From Spirochaeta sp. (GTDB taxonomy: Bacteria; Spirochaetota; Spirochaetia; DSM-27196; Alkalispirochaetaceae), in assembly GCA_027859055.1 (NCBI GenBank), contig JAQIBO010000522.1, positions 1 to 24,414 of the forward strand: a DNA stretch of 24,414 bases, written 5' to 3'. Position numbers and translations under genes: made by a program. Each line of letters begins with the position of its first letter. The stretch's first letter is position 1. Under the pieces are notes generated by a model. It was not told where the DNA came from and ran no database searches. It worked only from the letters and a program-made list of their open reading frames with translations. This document shows positions 1-7,545 of this stretch, in pieces.

Positions 1-1
1 G

Positions 2-847
2 GAGATCGGGTTTCTCTTTGGTCAATACAAGCGGATTCGCAACCAGTTTTCCGGTATTCTCACCGGCAAGGGGTTGGAATGGGGCGGATCGCACATCCGT
101 CCCGAGGCGACCGGTTACGGAGTGATCTATTTTTCACAGTTTATGCTGGCCACGCGATCGGAAACGCTGGAGGGCAAAACGTGCCTGGTCTCCGGCTCCG
201 GTAACGTCGCGCTTTTTACGGCGGAAAAACTGCTGGACCTCGGCGCCAGGGTCGTCACGTTCAGCGACTCCAACGGCTTCATTCACGACCCGGCCGGGAT
301 CGATCGCGAAAAACTGGAGTTCGTGAAGCAGCTCAAGGTGTACCGCCGCGGCCGAATCGCCGAGTATATCGAAACGTATACCGACGCCCACTACTATCCG
401 GTGGAGGCTGACCGCGACCACAACCCGCTGTGGAAGATCCCGGCGGACTGCGCATTTCCCAGCGCCACACAGAACGAGATCAACGAGAAAGACGCGCAAA
501 ACCTGCTGGACAACGGCGTCACCCTGGTGGCTGAAGGCGCCAATATGCCAACTACCGAAGCGGGGGTGAACCTGTTTCTCGATCAAGGCATTCTCTACGG
601 CCCCGCAAAGGCAACCAACGCCGGCGGCGTCGCCGTCTCCGGTCTGGAGATGTCCCAGAACAGCTCACGTCTGCGCTGGGAACGCTCCAAAGTGGACAGC
701 GAACTGCGGGTCATCATGAAGCGCATTCACGATCTGGCACTGCACAACTCCGAGCGATACAGCACGAAGGGGAATTACGTGGACGGCGCCAACATCGCCG
801 GGTTTGTCCGCGTCGCCGAGGCGATGATCGACCAGGGACACGTGTAA
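2..847 (+). CDS. gdhA: NADP-type glutamate dehydrogenase, C-terminal part (5'-truncated by the window edge)
   Basis: Glutamate dehydrogenase catalyses the reversible reductive amination of 2-oxoglutarate to glutamate in the cytoplasm. The reading frame is open from base 2, so the gene starts outside the window. About 281 residues are visible, out of the roughly 450 usual for the hexameric bacterial family. The first visible residues (EIGFLFGQYKRIRN, then GILTGKGLEWGGS and RPEATGYG) are the family signature that follows the catalytic domain. The dinucleotide-binding domain follows with GSGNVALFTAEKL, then the second strand VVTFSDSNGFIHD. Its Ser-Asp-Ser, rather than an acidic end, suggests NADP(H) use. 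Later motifs include VAEGANMPTT and ATNAGGVAVSGLEMSQN. A TTG at 74 is not the true start because homology continues upstream of it. The gene ends 26 bp from the convergent fabF stop, and I see no hairpin in that gap. Confidence 0.95.
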   Translation, partial: EIGFLFGQYKRIRNQFSGILTGKGLEWGGSHIRPEATGYGVIYFSQFMLATRSETLEGKTCLVSGSGNVALFTAEKLLDLGARVVTFSDSNGFIHDPAGIDREKLEFVKQLKVYRRGRIAEYIETYTDAHYYPVEADRDHNPLWKIPADCAFPSATQNEINEKDAQNLLDNGVTLVAEGANMPTTEAGVNLFLDQGILYGPAKATNAGGVAVSGLEMSQNSSRLRWERSKVDSELRVIMKRIHDLALHNSERYSTKGNYVDGANIAGFVRVAEAMIDQGHV

Positions 848-873
848 ACCGCCGCCGTCAGCCGCGCCCTTCC

Positions 874-2121
874 CTATTCCGGCGTAAACAGGAGCGAGCA
901 GTTCTGGCCACCAAACCCGAAGGAGTTGGAAATCGCCGCTGCCACTTTCGCGTCCCGGGCGGTATTGGGCACATAGTCCAGATCACATTCCGGGTCGGCG
1001 GTGGTGTAGTTAATCGTCGGGGGGAGCACTCCGTGTTTTACCGTCAGGACCGTTGCCGCCGCCTCTACCGCTCCCGCCGCACCCAAAGTGTGGCCGATCA
1101 TCGACTTGTTTGAGCTCACCGCCAGCCGGTAGGCGTGATCACCAAATGCGCGCTTGATCGCTATCGTCTCGGTGCGGTCGTTCGCCCCGGTGGAGGTACC
1201 GTGGGCGTTGATATAGCCAACGTCGGTTGTGTTCAGTCCCGCATCCCGGACCGCCTGAGTCATCGCGTTGGCCGCGGCGACGCCGTCGGGCTCCGGTATC
1301 GCCACACTGTGCGCGTCGGCGGTCATGCCAACGCCGGACAGGTATGCCAGAATCTCGGCACCGCGGGCGCGGGCATCCTCCTCGCGCTCCATAACAAGCA
1401 CCCCGGCGCCTTCGCCGATCAGAAACCCGTCGCGGTCGCGGTCAAACGGTCGGGAGGCTCCCGTGGGGTCGTCGTTGCGGGAGGTCAGCACCCCCATGCA
1501 GCCGTAGGCATTCACGGTCAGCGGGGATATCGCCGCTTCCGCTCCACCCCCGAGCATAATATCGGCCCTGCCCGACTGCAAAATCATCGCCGCAGTGGCG
1601 ATCGCATGGGCGCCGGAGGAACACGCCGTCACAATTCCGATATTCGGGCCCTCAATTCCCAGGTCGATCGCGACGTTGGCTGAGGACATGTTGGGAATGA
1701 TCATCGGCACCGCCAACGGATGCCCGTACCCGGGACCGCGCTCCAGGAGCGTAGCGTGCTGCTTTTCCAGGTGCTCATAGTCGCCTGCGGCGGTGCCGAT
1801 AACGGTTCCTGCCCGGGTGGACCGTTCTCCCGAGAGCGACGCCGGATCAAGCCCGGCATCGACAACCGCCTGCTGTGCCGCGCACGAGGCGAGCTGTGAG
1901 AAGCGAGCCATGCGGCGGGCGCGCTTTTTGGGCAGGTAATCTTCCGCGTGAAAGCCTTTCACCTCCGCGGCGACGGTGCTTTTATAGCCGGTCGTGTCAA
2001 ATCCGGTGATCGGTGCTGCGCCGGAGCGGCCGTTGGTCAGGCCGTCCCAGAACGCCCGCCGATCGTGGCCGATCGAGGTAAAAACGCCAATACCGGTAAT
2101 GACAATTCGTGGTGTATTCAT
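874..2121 (-). CDS. fabF: 3-oxoacyl-[acyl-carrier-protein] synthase II (FabF-type)
   Basis: Condensing enzyme of type II fatty acid synthesis: it joins malonyl-ACP to a growing acyl-ACP in the cytoplasm. At 415 aa it has the normal length. It starts with the thiolase-fold strand RIVITGIGVFTSIG. The nucleophile is Cys167 in TACSSGAHA. His307 lies in NAHGTSTGAND, and Lys339 and His344 lie in NKSMIGHTLGAAGA. The family's C-terminal NSFGFGGQN is present. The ATG at 2121 is preceded by GAGGGAG at suitable spacing. No fabD, fabG or acpP is adjacent. The divergent neighbour is a FabK/nitronate-monooxygenase-type flavoprotein, a possible lipid link but only an inference. A KAS I (FabB) assignment is less likely from the motifs; a specialised FabF paralogue is possible. 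Confidence 0.95.
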   Translation of the reverse strand: MNTPRIVITGIGVFTSIGHDRRAFWDGLTNGRSGAAPITGFDTTGYKSTVAAEVKGFHAEDYLPKKRARRMARFSQLASCAAQQAVVDAGLDPASLSGERSTRAGTVIGTAAGDYEHLEKQHATLLERGPGYGHPLAVPMIIPNMSSANVAIDLGIEGPNIGIVTACSSGAHAIATAAMILQSGRADIMLGGGAEAAISPLTVNAYGCMGVLTSRNDDPTGASRPFDRDRDGFLIGEGAGVLVMEREEDARARGAEILAYLSGVGMTADAHSVAIPEPDGVAAANAMTQAVRDAGLNTTDVGYINAHGTSTGANDRTETIAIKRAFGDHAYRLAVSSNKSMIGHTLGAAGAVEAAATVLTVKHGVLPPTINYTTADPECDLDYVPNTARDAKVAAAISNSFGFGGQNCSLLFTPE

Positions 2122-2144
2122 ATGCTGTACTCCCTCACACCGCC

Positions 2145-2174
2145 ACTATGAAACATTTCCGAAACGTGCGACAA
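2145..2174 (-). promoter_or_regulatory. Candidate sigma70-type promoter of fabF
   Basis: On the minus strand, TTGTCG (2174-2169) and CATAGT (2150-2145) are separated by 18 nt, each matching four of six consensus positions. A start near 2138 would give a leader of about 17 nt containing the GAGGGAG ribosome site. It lies in the 102-bp divergent gap between fabF and the flavoprotein gene. Predicted by eye only. Confidence 0.35.
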
Positions 2175-2223
2175 TACTTTTATCGGTCGGCGACCGAAAT
2201 TTGTGCGTCCCGGGAGCATAACG

Positions 2224-3714
2224 ATGACTGCAGCCCCGCTTGAAACGGCGATTTCCACCCTCAAAGAACTCACAACCGACGTGGTCGAAGATTTTGGACC
2301 GGCTCACCTGCTGGCCCGGGTCAAACGATACCGTCGCGCGGTGGCTTCCCGCCGACTCAACTGGCCGTCCCTTCGGATCGGCGAGCTGATTGCGTCGGTG
2401 CCGATCATACAGGGCGGAATGGGTGTCGGCATTTCCCTCTCCCGGCTGGCATCGGCAGTCGCCAACGCCGGCGGAATCGGCGTCATTGCGGCAAACGGAA
2501 TCGGCCTGCTTGAACCGGACTATTACAAGGACGGCCGCGCCGCCAACCTGCGGGCGTTTCGTCGGGAAATCCGGGCTGCCCGGGAACAGACAGACGGCAT
2601 TATCGGTGTCAACATTATGGTGGCGGTCAACGACTTTCACGAGCTTCTGGACGTGGCGATTGAAGAAGGGGTAGATCTCGTTTTCATGGGAGCAGGCCTC
2701 CCGATCAAGAACCTTCCGGTCGAGGCGATGCGGGCCGCCGGGGTAAAAGCGGTTCCAATCGTGAGTTCCGTTCGTGCCACTGAGATGATTTTCCGCATGT
2801 GGCAGAAGATTTACCACGACGTTCCCGATGCGGTGGTCTTTGAAGGGCCCCTCGCCGGTGGCCATCTTGGCTTTACCGCGGAGCAGATCGACGATTCTGA
2901 CTACCAGCTCGAGACGATCGTACCGGATATCGTCCGCTCAGTTGAACCGTTTGAAACGGAATTCGGCCGCTCGATCCCGGTGATCGCCGGCGGCGGCGTA
3001 TATGACGGCGGGGATATCAACCGGGTTCTCGAGTTGGGCGCGCAGGGTGTCCAGATGGGCACCCGTTTCGTCGCCACCGAAGAATGCGATGCCGACGACG
3101 TATTCAAAGACGCCTACGTGCAGTGCGCTCCCGAGGATATCGGACTCATCCACAGCCCGGTGGGTATGCCCGGGCGCGCGATTCGGAACGACTTCATCGT
3201 CGATGCCGAGGAAGGTCGCCGCCCGGCGTTTCGCTGCGCCTGGCAGTGCCTTTCAAGCTGTAAAGCCAATGATGCGAAGTACTGCATCTCAATCGCCCTC
3301 AACAACGCCCGGAAAGGCAACCTCCGCGGCGGGTTTGTCTTTGCCGGTGCCAACGCTCACCGCGTAACCGAGGTTGTACCCGTCAGCGACCTTATCGGAG
3401 AGCTTTCCGTTGAGTACCGCGTCGCTCGCCGGACCGCCCTGGCGGAACGACTGGAACCGATAGTGGGACGTGCGCGGGAACTGAGAGAACGGTGTGCCGA
3501 CCTTGCCGCTCGCGTTCAGGAGCTGGGCGTGGCGTACGAGAACGCCCTGAACGAACGGATTGACAACGCCTGGAGCGCCGGGGAAACCGGCATCGCCCGC
3601 GTTCGGGAGCAGTACGAGGAAACGCTCAGTAAATTGCGGAACACCCAGTTTCTGCTGACCGAACGTCTGGCCGACTCGTGGGAGCTGGAGCGCCGACCGG
3701 ATCTCCAGTTGTAG
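2224..3714 (+). CDS. Nitronate monooxygenase / FabK-like FMN protein with extra C-terminal helical domain
   Basis: Member of the 2-nitropropane dioxygenase family, FMN-binding TIM barrels that include nitronate monooxygenases and the enoyl-ACP reductase FabK. The start is the ATG at 2224, preceded by GGGAG 7 nt upstream, giving 496 aa; an in-frame GTG at 2203 is less likely. Barrel features: IIQGGMGVGIS (61-71), the MGAGLP loop (155-160), AGGHLGF with the likely catalytic His214, and the phosphate-binding segment AGGGVYDGGDI through GAQGVQMGTRF (255-282). A cysteine cluster follows: C338, then C342-x3-C346-x7-C354. FabK and characterised nitronate monooxygenases are about 310-360 aa. This one carries about 50 extra N-terminal residues and a charged, heptad-like helical tail (about 395-490). 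Its position divergent to fabF hints at a lipid role, but the substrate cannot be told from sequence. Confidence 0.85.
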   Translation: MTAAPLETAISTLKELTTDVVEDFGPAHLLARVKRYRRAVASRRLNWPSLRIGELIASVPIIQGGMGVGISLSRLASAVANAGGIGVIAANGIGLLEPDYYKDGRAANLRAFRREIRAAREQTDGIIGVNIMVAVNDFHELLDVAIEEGVDLVFMGAGLPIKNLPVEAMRAAGVKAVPIVSSVRATEMIFRMWQKIYHDVPDAVVFEGPLAGGHLGFTAEQIDDSDYQLETIVPDIVRSVEPFETEFGRSIPVIAGGGVYDGGDINRVLELGAQGVQMGTRFVATEECDADDVFKDAYVQCAPEDIGLIHSPVGMPGRAIRNDFIVDAEEGRRPAFRCAWQCLSSCKANDAKYCISIALNNARKGNLRGGFVFAGANAHRVTEVVPVSDLIGELSVEYRVARRTALAERLEPIVGRARELRERCADLAARVQELGVAYENALNERIDNAWSAGETGIARVREQYEETLSKLRNTQFLLTERLADSWELERRPDLQL

Positions 3715-3735
3715 CCAGATCGCTCCTACCCCGCA

Positions 3736-3764
3736 ACAGCGGTGCCGCCGCCGGATGCCGCTGT
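3736..3764. terminator. Hairpin between convergent genes, possible bidirectional terminator
   Basis: ACAGCGG (3736-3742) and CCGCTGT (3758-3764) form a perfect 7-bp stem around a 15-nt GC-rich loop. It sits in the 49-bp gap between the convergent flavoprotein and HAD genes and touches the HAD stop codon. There is no T-tract on either side, so intrinsic termination is uncertain. Confidence 0.4.
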
Positions 3765-4408
3765 CACAAGAGCGCCGACAACGAAGAAACAACCGGTACA
3801 CCCGTCGCTTCAAGCCGGCTCTGCGCCTGGTGTCCATCAGCGACCAGAATACAGGCAACGCCGAGTCCGACGGCGACGTCGTAGTCGTGAGTTGTGTCAC
3901 CAATCAGAACCACCGACGTCGGATCAACGGCCACAGCGGCGAGCAGGGCATGCCCGGCAGCCTCCTTGGAAACGGCGAGGTTGTCAGCCAAACCCTGTAA
4001 CTCATCAAAGTGATCACGGATTCCGTGGAGCGCCACGGTAGCGGTCAGGCTTTCCTGGTGACTCGCCGACAACACCGCCTGTCGTTTGCCATCCTGTGCG
4101 ATCGCCTCAAGAATCTCCGTCGCCCCCGCGTGGAGGGCACACTCTTTCACCCGCCGGTTGAACTCACCGATAAACTCCTCCGCCAGAACGGGAAACGGCT
4201 CCCGGTCAAAGTCGAATCCCGCCCGGCGGTAGTATTCCGCAACGGGAAAGTCAAAGATCTCCCGATACCGTTGTTCGTCCATGACCGGCAGGCCACGGCG
4301 GTGCAGCATTGCGTTGGCGATCTCCAGGGCAAGCCACAAATCGTTGAGGAGGGTACCGTTCCAGTCCCAGAGTACATAGCGGTATTTGTCCAGTAGTCCG
4401 TTCATCAT
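3764..4408 (-). CDS. HAD-superfamily hydrolase, phosphoglycolate-phosphatase-like
   Basis: Small-molecule phosphatase of the haloacid dehalogenase superfamily, likely cytoplasmic. Numbered from the ATG at 4408, motif I is WDWNGTL with nucleophile Asp15. The usual second Asp is replaced by Asn17 (D-W-N-G-T), a recurring variant within the superfamily. A helical cap (about 20-85) follows, then the motif II region AVLSASHQES, and motif IV GDTTHDYDVA. The length (about 214 aa) is normal for subfamily I. The start is ambiguous: GTG ATG ATG are consecutive codons at 4411, 4408 and 4405. The ATG at 4408 overlaps the upstream TGA by one base, indicating translational coupling to the zinc-ribbon gene. 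It is the last gene of the pfkB operon. The substrate is unknown; a product of the upstream kinase is a guess. Confidence 0.85.
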   Translation of the reverse strand: MMNGLLDKYRYVLWDWNGTLLNDLWLALEIANAMLHRRGLPVMDEQRYREIFDFPVAEYYRRAGFDFDREPFPVLAEEFIGEFNRRVKECALHAGATEILEAIAQDGKRQAVLSASHQESLTATVALHGIRDHFDELQGLADNLAVSKEAAGHALLAAVAVDPTSVVLIGDTTHDYDVAVGLGVACILVADGHQAQSRLEATGVPVVSSLSALL

Positions 4409-5124
4409 CACAAATGCAACGCCTTTCGCCAGTCCGTGTCGTTGAACAGTGCGATATGCAGCGTGTACAGCACGATTGCGATCGGAACGAATACCAGGCC
4501 GGTGACACCGGACCAGCTGATCGTCCCTGAGATAACAAAATCAAGAATCCCTAGGAAAACCGTCAATTCGAGAAACAAAAACCCTGCCACGTTCAGTCCG
4601 CGACGCCGCACCCGTGAGAAATACCCGATATACACCACCGCAGCGAGAAACGTCACCAGAAGCAACGGCAGCACCCGCGATGTGGTGATGACATGGAGGA
4701 ACGAATAATCCGTGCCGGGAAGCCGCAGCAGGACGTACACAAGTGCCAGGGTTACCAGCGTCGCGGTGGCCGCCCGGATGAGGAGCCGCCCGAAACGATA
4801 CCACACCCACGCGATCACCGCCGTCCCGGCGACCGGGATCGCCACGTACCGCGACCACGTAACGCCGCCGGTACTCCGCACGTCGAGGAAGACCGTGAGC
4901 GCAATCGGAAAGACGGCGAGAAATCCAACGAGACCACGAACGAGAATCCGCTTTTGTGCCGCCGTCAGCGGACGATACATCGGCGTCGGCGGAATGACAT
5001 CGTCGGGATACTCTCCCGGAGCCGGAGTGAAATCCCGTGCCTCGACGGGAATCGGCGTGTCACAGAGGGGACACCGGTCGAGCCGGTCTTCAACTTTCAC
5101 GCCGCAGCGTGGGCAGTACGCCAT
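4408..5124 (-). CDS. Zinc-ribbon polytopic membrane protein (DUF6320-like)
   Basis: The 238-aa protein begins with a treble-clef zinc ribbon: Cys4, Cys7, Cys18 and Cys21 in CPRCG and CPLCD. A proline-rich linker follows, then about six hydrophobic segments, near 60-82, 90-108, 112-134, 148-168, 180-200 and 205-226. This matches my memory of the DUF6320 family, which is often found beside alcohol-acetyltransferase-like genes, as here. A strong Shine-Dalgarno AGGAGGT lies 7 nt before the ATG, inside the end of the upstream acetyltransferase gene, whose stop is only 5 nt away. The function is unknown. The adjacency suggests a membrane partner or regulator of the acetyltransferase, but this is inference. 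No signal peptide precedes the ribbon, so the N-terminus is probably cytoplasmic. Confidence 0.8.
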   Translation of the reverse strand: MAYCPRCGVKVEDRLDRCPLCDTPIPVEARDFTPAPGEYPDDVIPPTPMYRPLTAAQKRILVRGLVGFLAVFPIALTVFLDVRSTGGVTWSRYVAIPVAGTAVIAWVWYRFGRLLIRAATATLVTLALVYVLLRLPGTDYSFLHVITTSRVLPLLLVTFLAAVVYIGYFSRVRRRGLNVAGFLFLELTVFLGILDFVISGTISWSGVTGLVFVPIAIVLYTLHIALFNDTDWRKALHL

Positions 5125-5129
5125 GGCAC

Positions 5130-6392
5130 TTACCTCCTGTTTGTGGTGATCGCCACACCGATACCCTCCGCGCGGAGACGGGCAAAAAAGCGCTGTTCGA
5201 TCGTGGTATCTTCAATCGTACCGGCAAACGCGATATGTGTCTGTCCGTCAAAGGCGATCGATGTTGCATTGAGGGCGTTGTTGTGCGGCGGCGGAATGAA
5301 GCTATACGCCCGCACGTGCCGAGAGATTCCCTCGGGTACGGAAACGCGGCCCAGATTGGAAAAGCCGATCGTAAACATCCGCGTGCCGTACGCCGCATAC
5401 GCCCAGCGGAGTACCGGGTCCTTCATAAACAACGGGACGATCCGAATGAACGGGCTGCGTTCGCTCTTGAGGTTACGCACGATCTGCCGCCGGATAAAGC
5501 GGTGGTCCAGTTCCGAGCGCATATAGTGGTGAACTTTCGCAAGGATATCTTCAAATGAAAACGACCCGAGGCGCGGATCGATACCGGGTTCCACGGCCAG
5601 GACAAAATTTCGCATCGTATTTGACGGAAAAAAACGGCGCAGGTTGATCGGAATACTGATCCGAATCGGTCGTGGCCGCATATTGCGCGCCTCCATCACC
5701 TCTCGGGCCACATCGATAAGCAGCGCCGTGAGGTACTCCCCGATCGTTACGTTATGGTTTCCCGAAAGATCTTTCAAAGCGGAACCGGAGACGACTCCCT
5801 CGATCACATAGAACACCGGCGGTGGCAAGGCGCGGCCCCCGAAGTGGAGCGCCGGAGACTGGCGTGGTGTGGCGGGTACGTTCTGCTGGTACGCCTCGGC
5901 AAAACTGTCGGCGTACTCCCCGGCGTCTACCGGCACGGCGGGGTCGACCGGCAGAGTGGACGCGTCGACCGCTTCCCCACCGCGGCGGAAATACTCGGCG
6001 AGAATGCCGTTGAGAAACGCCAGTGCTCCGCTTCCGTCGGTCAGGATGTGAGACACCTCGAAGGCGATCCTGCGGCGATACGCGATAAGCCGAAACGGGA
6101 GAACCCCCCGTTTCTTGAAGGGGATATACATACAGGGAAAGCGGCTTTCCGCTTCAACACTCGGCTGCGCATCGCTGGGCTCAAAGTAGTACCAGAACAC
6201 CCCTCTGCGAAGCTCAACCTTGAAGTACGGGCACCGGGCAAGCATCGCGTCGTAGGCGGCCTGCAACCGCGGCACATCCACCGCTTCGTCTATCGTAGCG
6301 GCAAGGCGGAAGATCGTTGTGCGCCGCCGGGAGAGCATGCCCGGAAAGATCTTGGCGGCGTTATCCAGTCGAAACGAAAAGTGGGGCTGCAC
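5130..6392 (-). CDS. Alcohol acetyltransferase-like / condensation-domain acyltransferase
   Basis: CoA-dependent acyltransferase fold, related to yeast alcohol acetyltransferases, WS/DGAT enzymes and NRPS condensation domains. The 420-aa protein carries the HxxxDG active-site motif as SHILTDGSGA (His115, Asp119). The N-terminal RLDNAAKIFP is typical of the bacterial alcohol-acetyltransferase-like group. A conserved-looking ISIPINLRRFFPSNTMRNF lies near 245-263, where related enzymes have a second structural motif. The start is a GTG at 6392; the next Met (19) would cut off the conserved RLDNAAKIFP. GGGAG lies only 2 nt before the GTG, so initiation may depend on coupling to the PfkB gene, which stops 9 nt upstream. 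The acceptor alcohol or thiol is unknown. It lies in an operon with a sugar kinase, a zinc-ribbon membrane protein and a phosphatase. Confidence 0.8.
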   Translation of the reverse strand: MQPHFSFRLDNAAKIFPGMLSRRRTTIFRLAATIDEAVDVPRLQAAYDAMLARCPYFKVELRRGVFWYYFEPSDAQPSVEAESRFPCMYIPFKKRGVLPFRLIAYRRRIAFEVSHILTDGSGALAFLNGILAEYFRRGGEAVDASTLPVDPAVPVDAGEYADSFAEAYQQNVPATPRQSPALHFGGRALPPPVFYVIEGVVSGSALKDLSGNHNVTIGEYLTALLIDVAREVMEARNMRPRPIRISIPINLRRFFPSNTMRNFVLAVEPGIDPRLGSFSFEDILAKVHHYMRSELDHRFIRRQIVRNLKSERSPFIRIVPLFMKDPVLRWAYAAYGTRMFTIGFSNLGRVSVPEGISRHVRAYSFIPPPHNNALNATSIAFDGQTHIAFAGTIEDTTIEQRFFARLRAEGIGVAITTNRR

Positions 6393-6401
6393 CGCTCCCG
6401 G

Positions 6402-7478
6402 TTACCGTTTAACCCGCGCGTTCCCACTCCAGATCGACCAGATCTGATCCTCGTCGGCGGGCTGCCCGTAGTCGGTGAGAAAGGTCGTGGCCAGGGCGCC
6501 GCTGGCCCACCCGAACTGCAACCACTGCTCCGGTTCCCATCCGCGAAGAATTCCGTACAGCAGGCCTCCTACGAATCCATCCCCACCGCCGATTCGATCC
6601 AGAACGCCGATCTCCCGCGGCTCAGCGATGTGCCAGTCAGCACCAAAGGAGAGGATCGCCCCCCACAGATGGTTGTTGGCGTTAATGACCTCCCGCAGCG
6701 TCGTGGCACAAACGGTTACTTCCGGGTATTCCCGGCGGACCGTCCCGATCATCTCCTTGAAACTGTCCATCTTACCGGACAGCCCCGCACCACCGGCGGG
6801 GGGACCTTCCAGACCGAGACACAGCTGGAAATCCTCCTCATTGCCGACAAGGATATCGGAAACCGAGGCGATCTCCGCGAACGCTTCGCCCAGTTCCGTT
6901 TCCCGCCCTTCCCAGAACGACGCCCGGTAGTTCAAATCAAAGGAGATACGCGTCCCGTGACGATGTGCCGTCCGGGCCAGTTCAAGACAAAAGGTTGCGG
7001 TCTCCGGCGAAAGGGCGGCAAACAGCCCGGAAAGGTGAAGAATTTGCACTCCCTCCTCGCCAAACAGGCGCTCAAGGTCGAAATCGGACACGCTGAGCAG
7101 GCGCCCTACCTCGCCGGCGCGGTCGTTGTAGACACGGGGACCGCGCAGACCGTACCCGCTGTCGGCGATGTTGAACTGGTGGCGCAGGCCCCACGGGCCG
7201 CCCTGTTCAAACTCGGGTCCTTCGTATTCCATTCGCCTGCTTCTGAGATCACTCTGGATCAGATGAGCGATGGGGCTGTCCTTGACAAATGCGGTCAGCA
7301 CTTTCACCGGCAGCCCGAGATACGAGGCCACGCTGGCCACATTGGTCTCGGCACTGGTCGCCTCCACCTGGAAGAGGTGGCTTGTGTGGGTCGGTTGTCC
7401 CGCCGGCGGGGTGATGCGCACCCCCATACTTGTGGGAACGACAAGTGCGTATTTCGCTTTGTTACGGATTTCGATCAT
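6402..7478 (-). CDS. PfkB-family carbohydrate kinase (2-keto-3-deoxygluconate kinase-like)
   Basis: Ribokinase-fold sugar kinase, cytoplasmic and ATP-dependent. The 358-aa protein has the C-terminal PfkB signature DRIGGGDGFVGGLLYGI, with Asp300 as the predicted catalytic base; the anion hole GAGD is written GGGD here. DLNYRASFW (181-189) and GNEED (212-216) are typical of the 2-keto-3-deoxygluconate kinase branch. The N-terminus (ALVVPTSMGVRITPP) lacks the usual family opening, so substrate recognition may be unusual. The ATG at 7478 is preceded by GAGGAG 9-10 nt upstream and by a candidate promoter at 7501-7529, making this the operon head. The next gene begins 9 nt after the stop. No uronate isomerase, dehydratase or KDPG aldolase is nearby, so a KDG pathway role is not supported by context. 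Confidence 0.9.
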   Translation of the reverse strand: MIEIRNKAKYALVVPTSMGVRITPPAGQPTHTSHLFQVEATSAETNVASVASYLGLPVKVLTAFVKDSPIAHLIQSDLRSRRMEYEGPEFEQGGPWGLRHQFNIADSGYGLRGPRVYNDRAGEVGRLLSVSDFDLERLFGEEGVQILHLSGLFAALSPETATFCLELARTAHRHGTRISFDLNYRASFWEGRETELGEAFAEIASVSDILVGNEEDFQLCLGLEGPPAGGAGLSGKMDSFKEMIGTVRREYPEVTVCATTLREVINANNHLWGAILSFGADWHIAEPREIGVLDRIGGGDGFVGGLLYGILRGWEPEQWLQFGWASGALATTFLTDYGQPADEDQIWSIWSGNARVKR

Positions 7479-7500
7479 TTTCGTGCATCTCCTCGTTCTC

Positions 7501-7529
7501 AGAATACACGATCACCGAACGCGGCTCAA
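7501..7529 (-). promoter_or_regulatory. Candidate sigma70 promoter of the pfkB operon
   Basis: On the minus strand TTGAGC (7529-7524) and TATTCT (7506-7501) are separated by exactly 17 nt, each matching four of six consensus positions. The expected start near 7494 gives a leader of about 16 nt that contains the GAGGAG ribosome site. This is the most conventional promoter-plus-leader arrangement in the window. Confidence 0.45.
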
Positions 7530-7545
7530 GAGAACGGGCGCGCGA

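Noticed and set aside
848..873. Terminator between gdhA and fabF
   Set aside because: No inverted repeat or T-tract is visible in the 26-bp gap.
2146..2865. 239-codon minus-strand open frame upstream of fabF
   Set aside because: Antisense to the flavoprotein barrel, with no recognisable motif.
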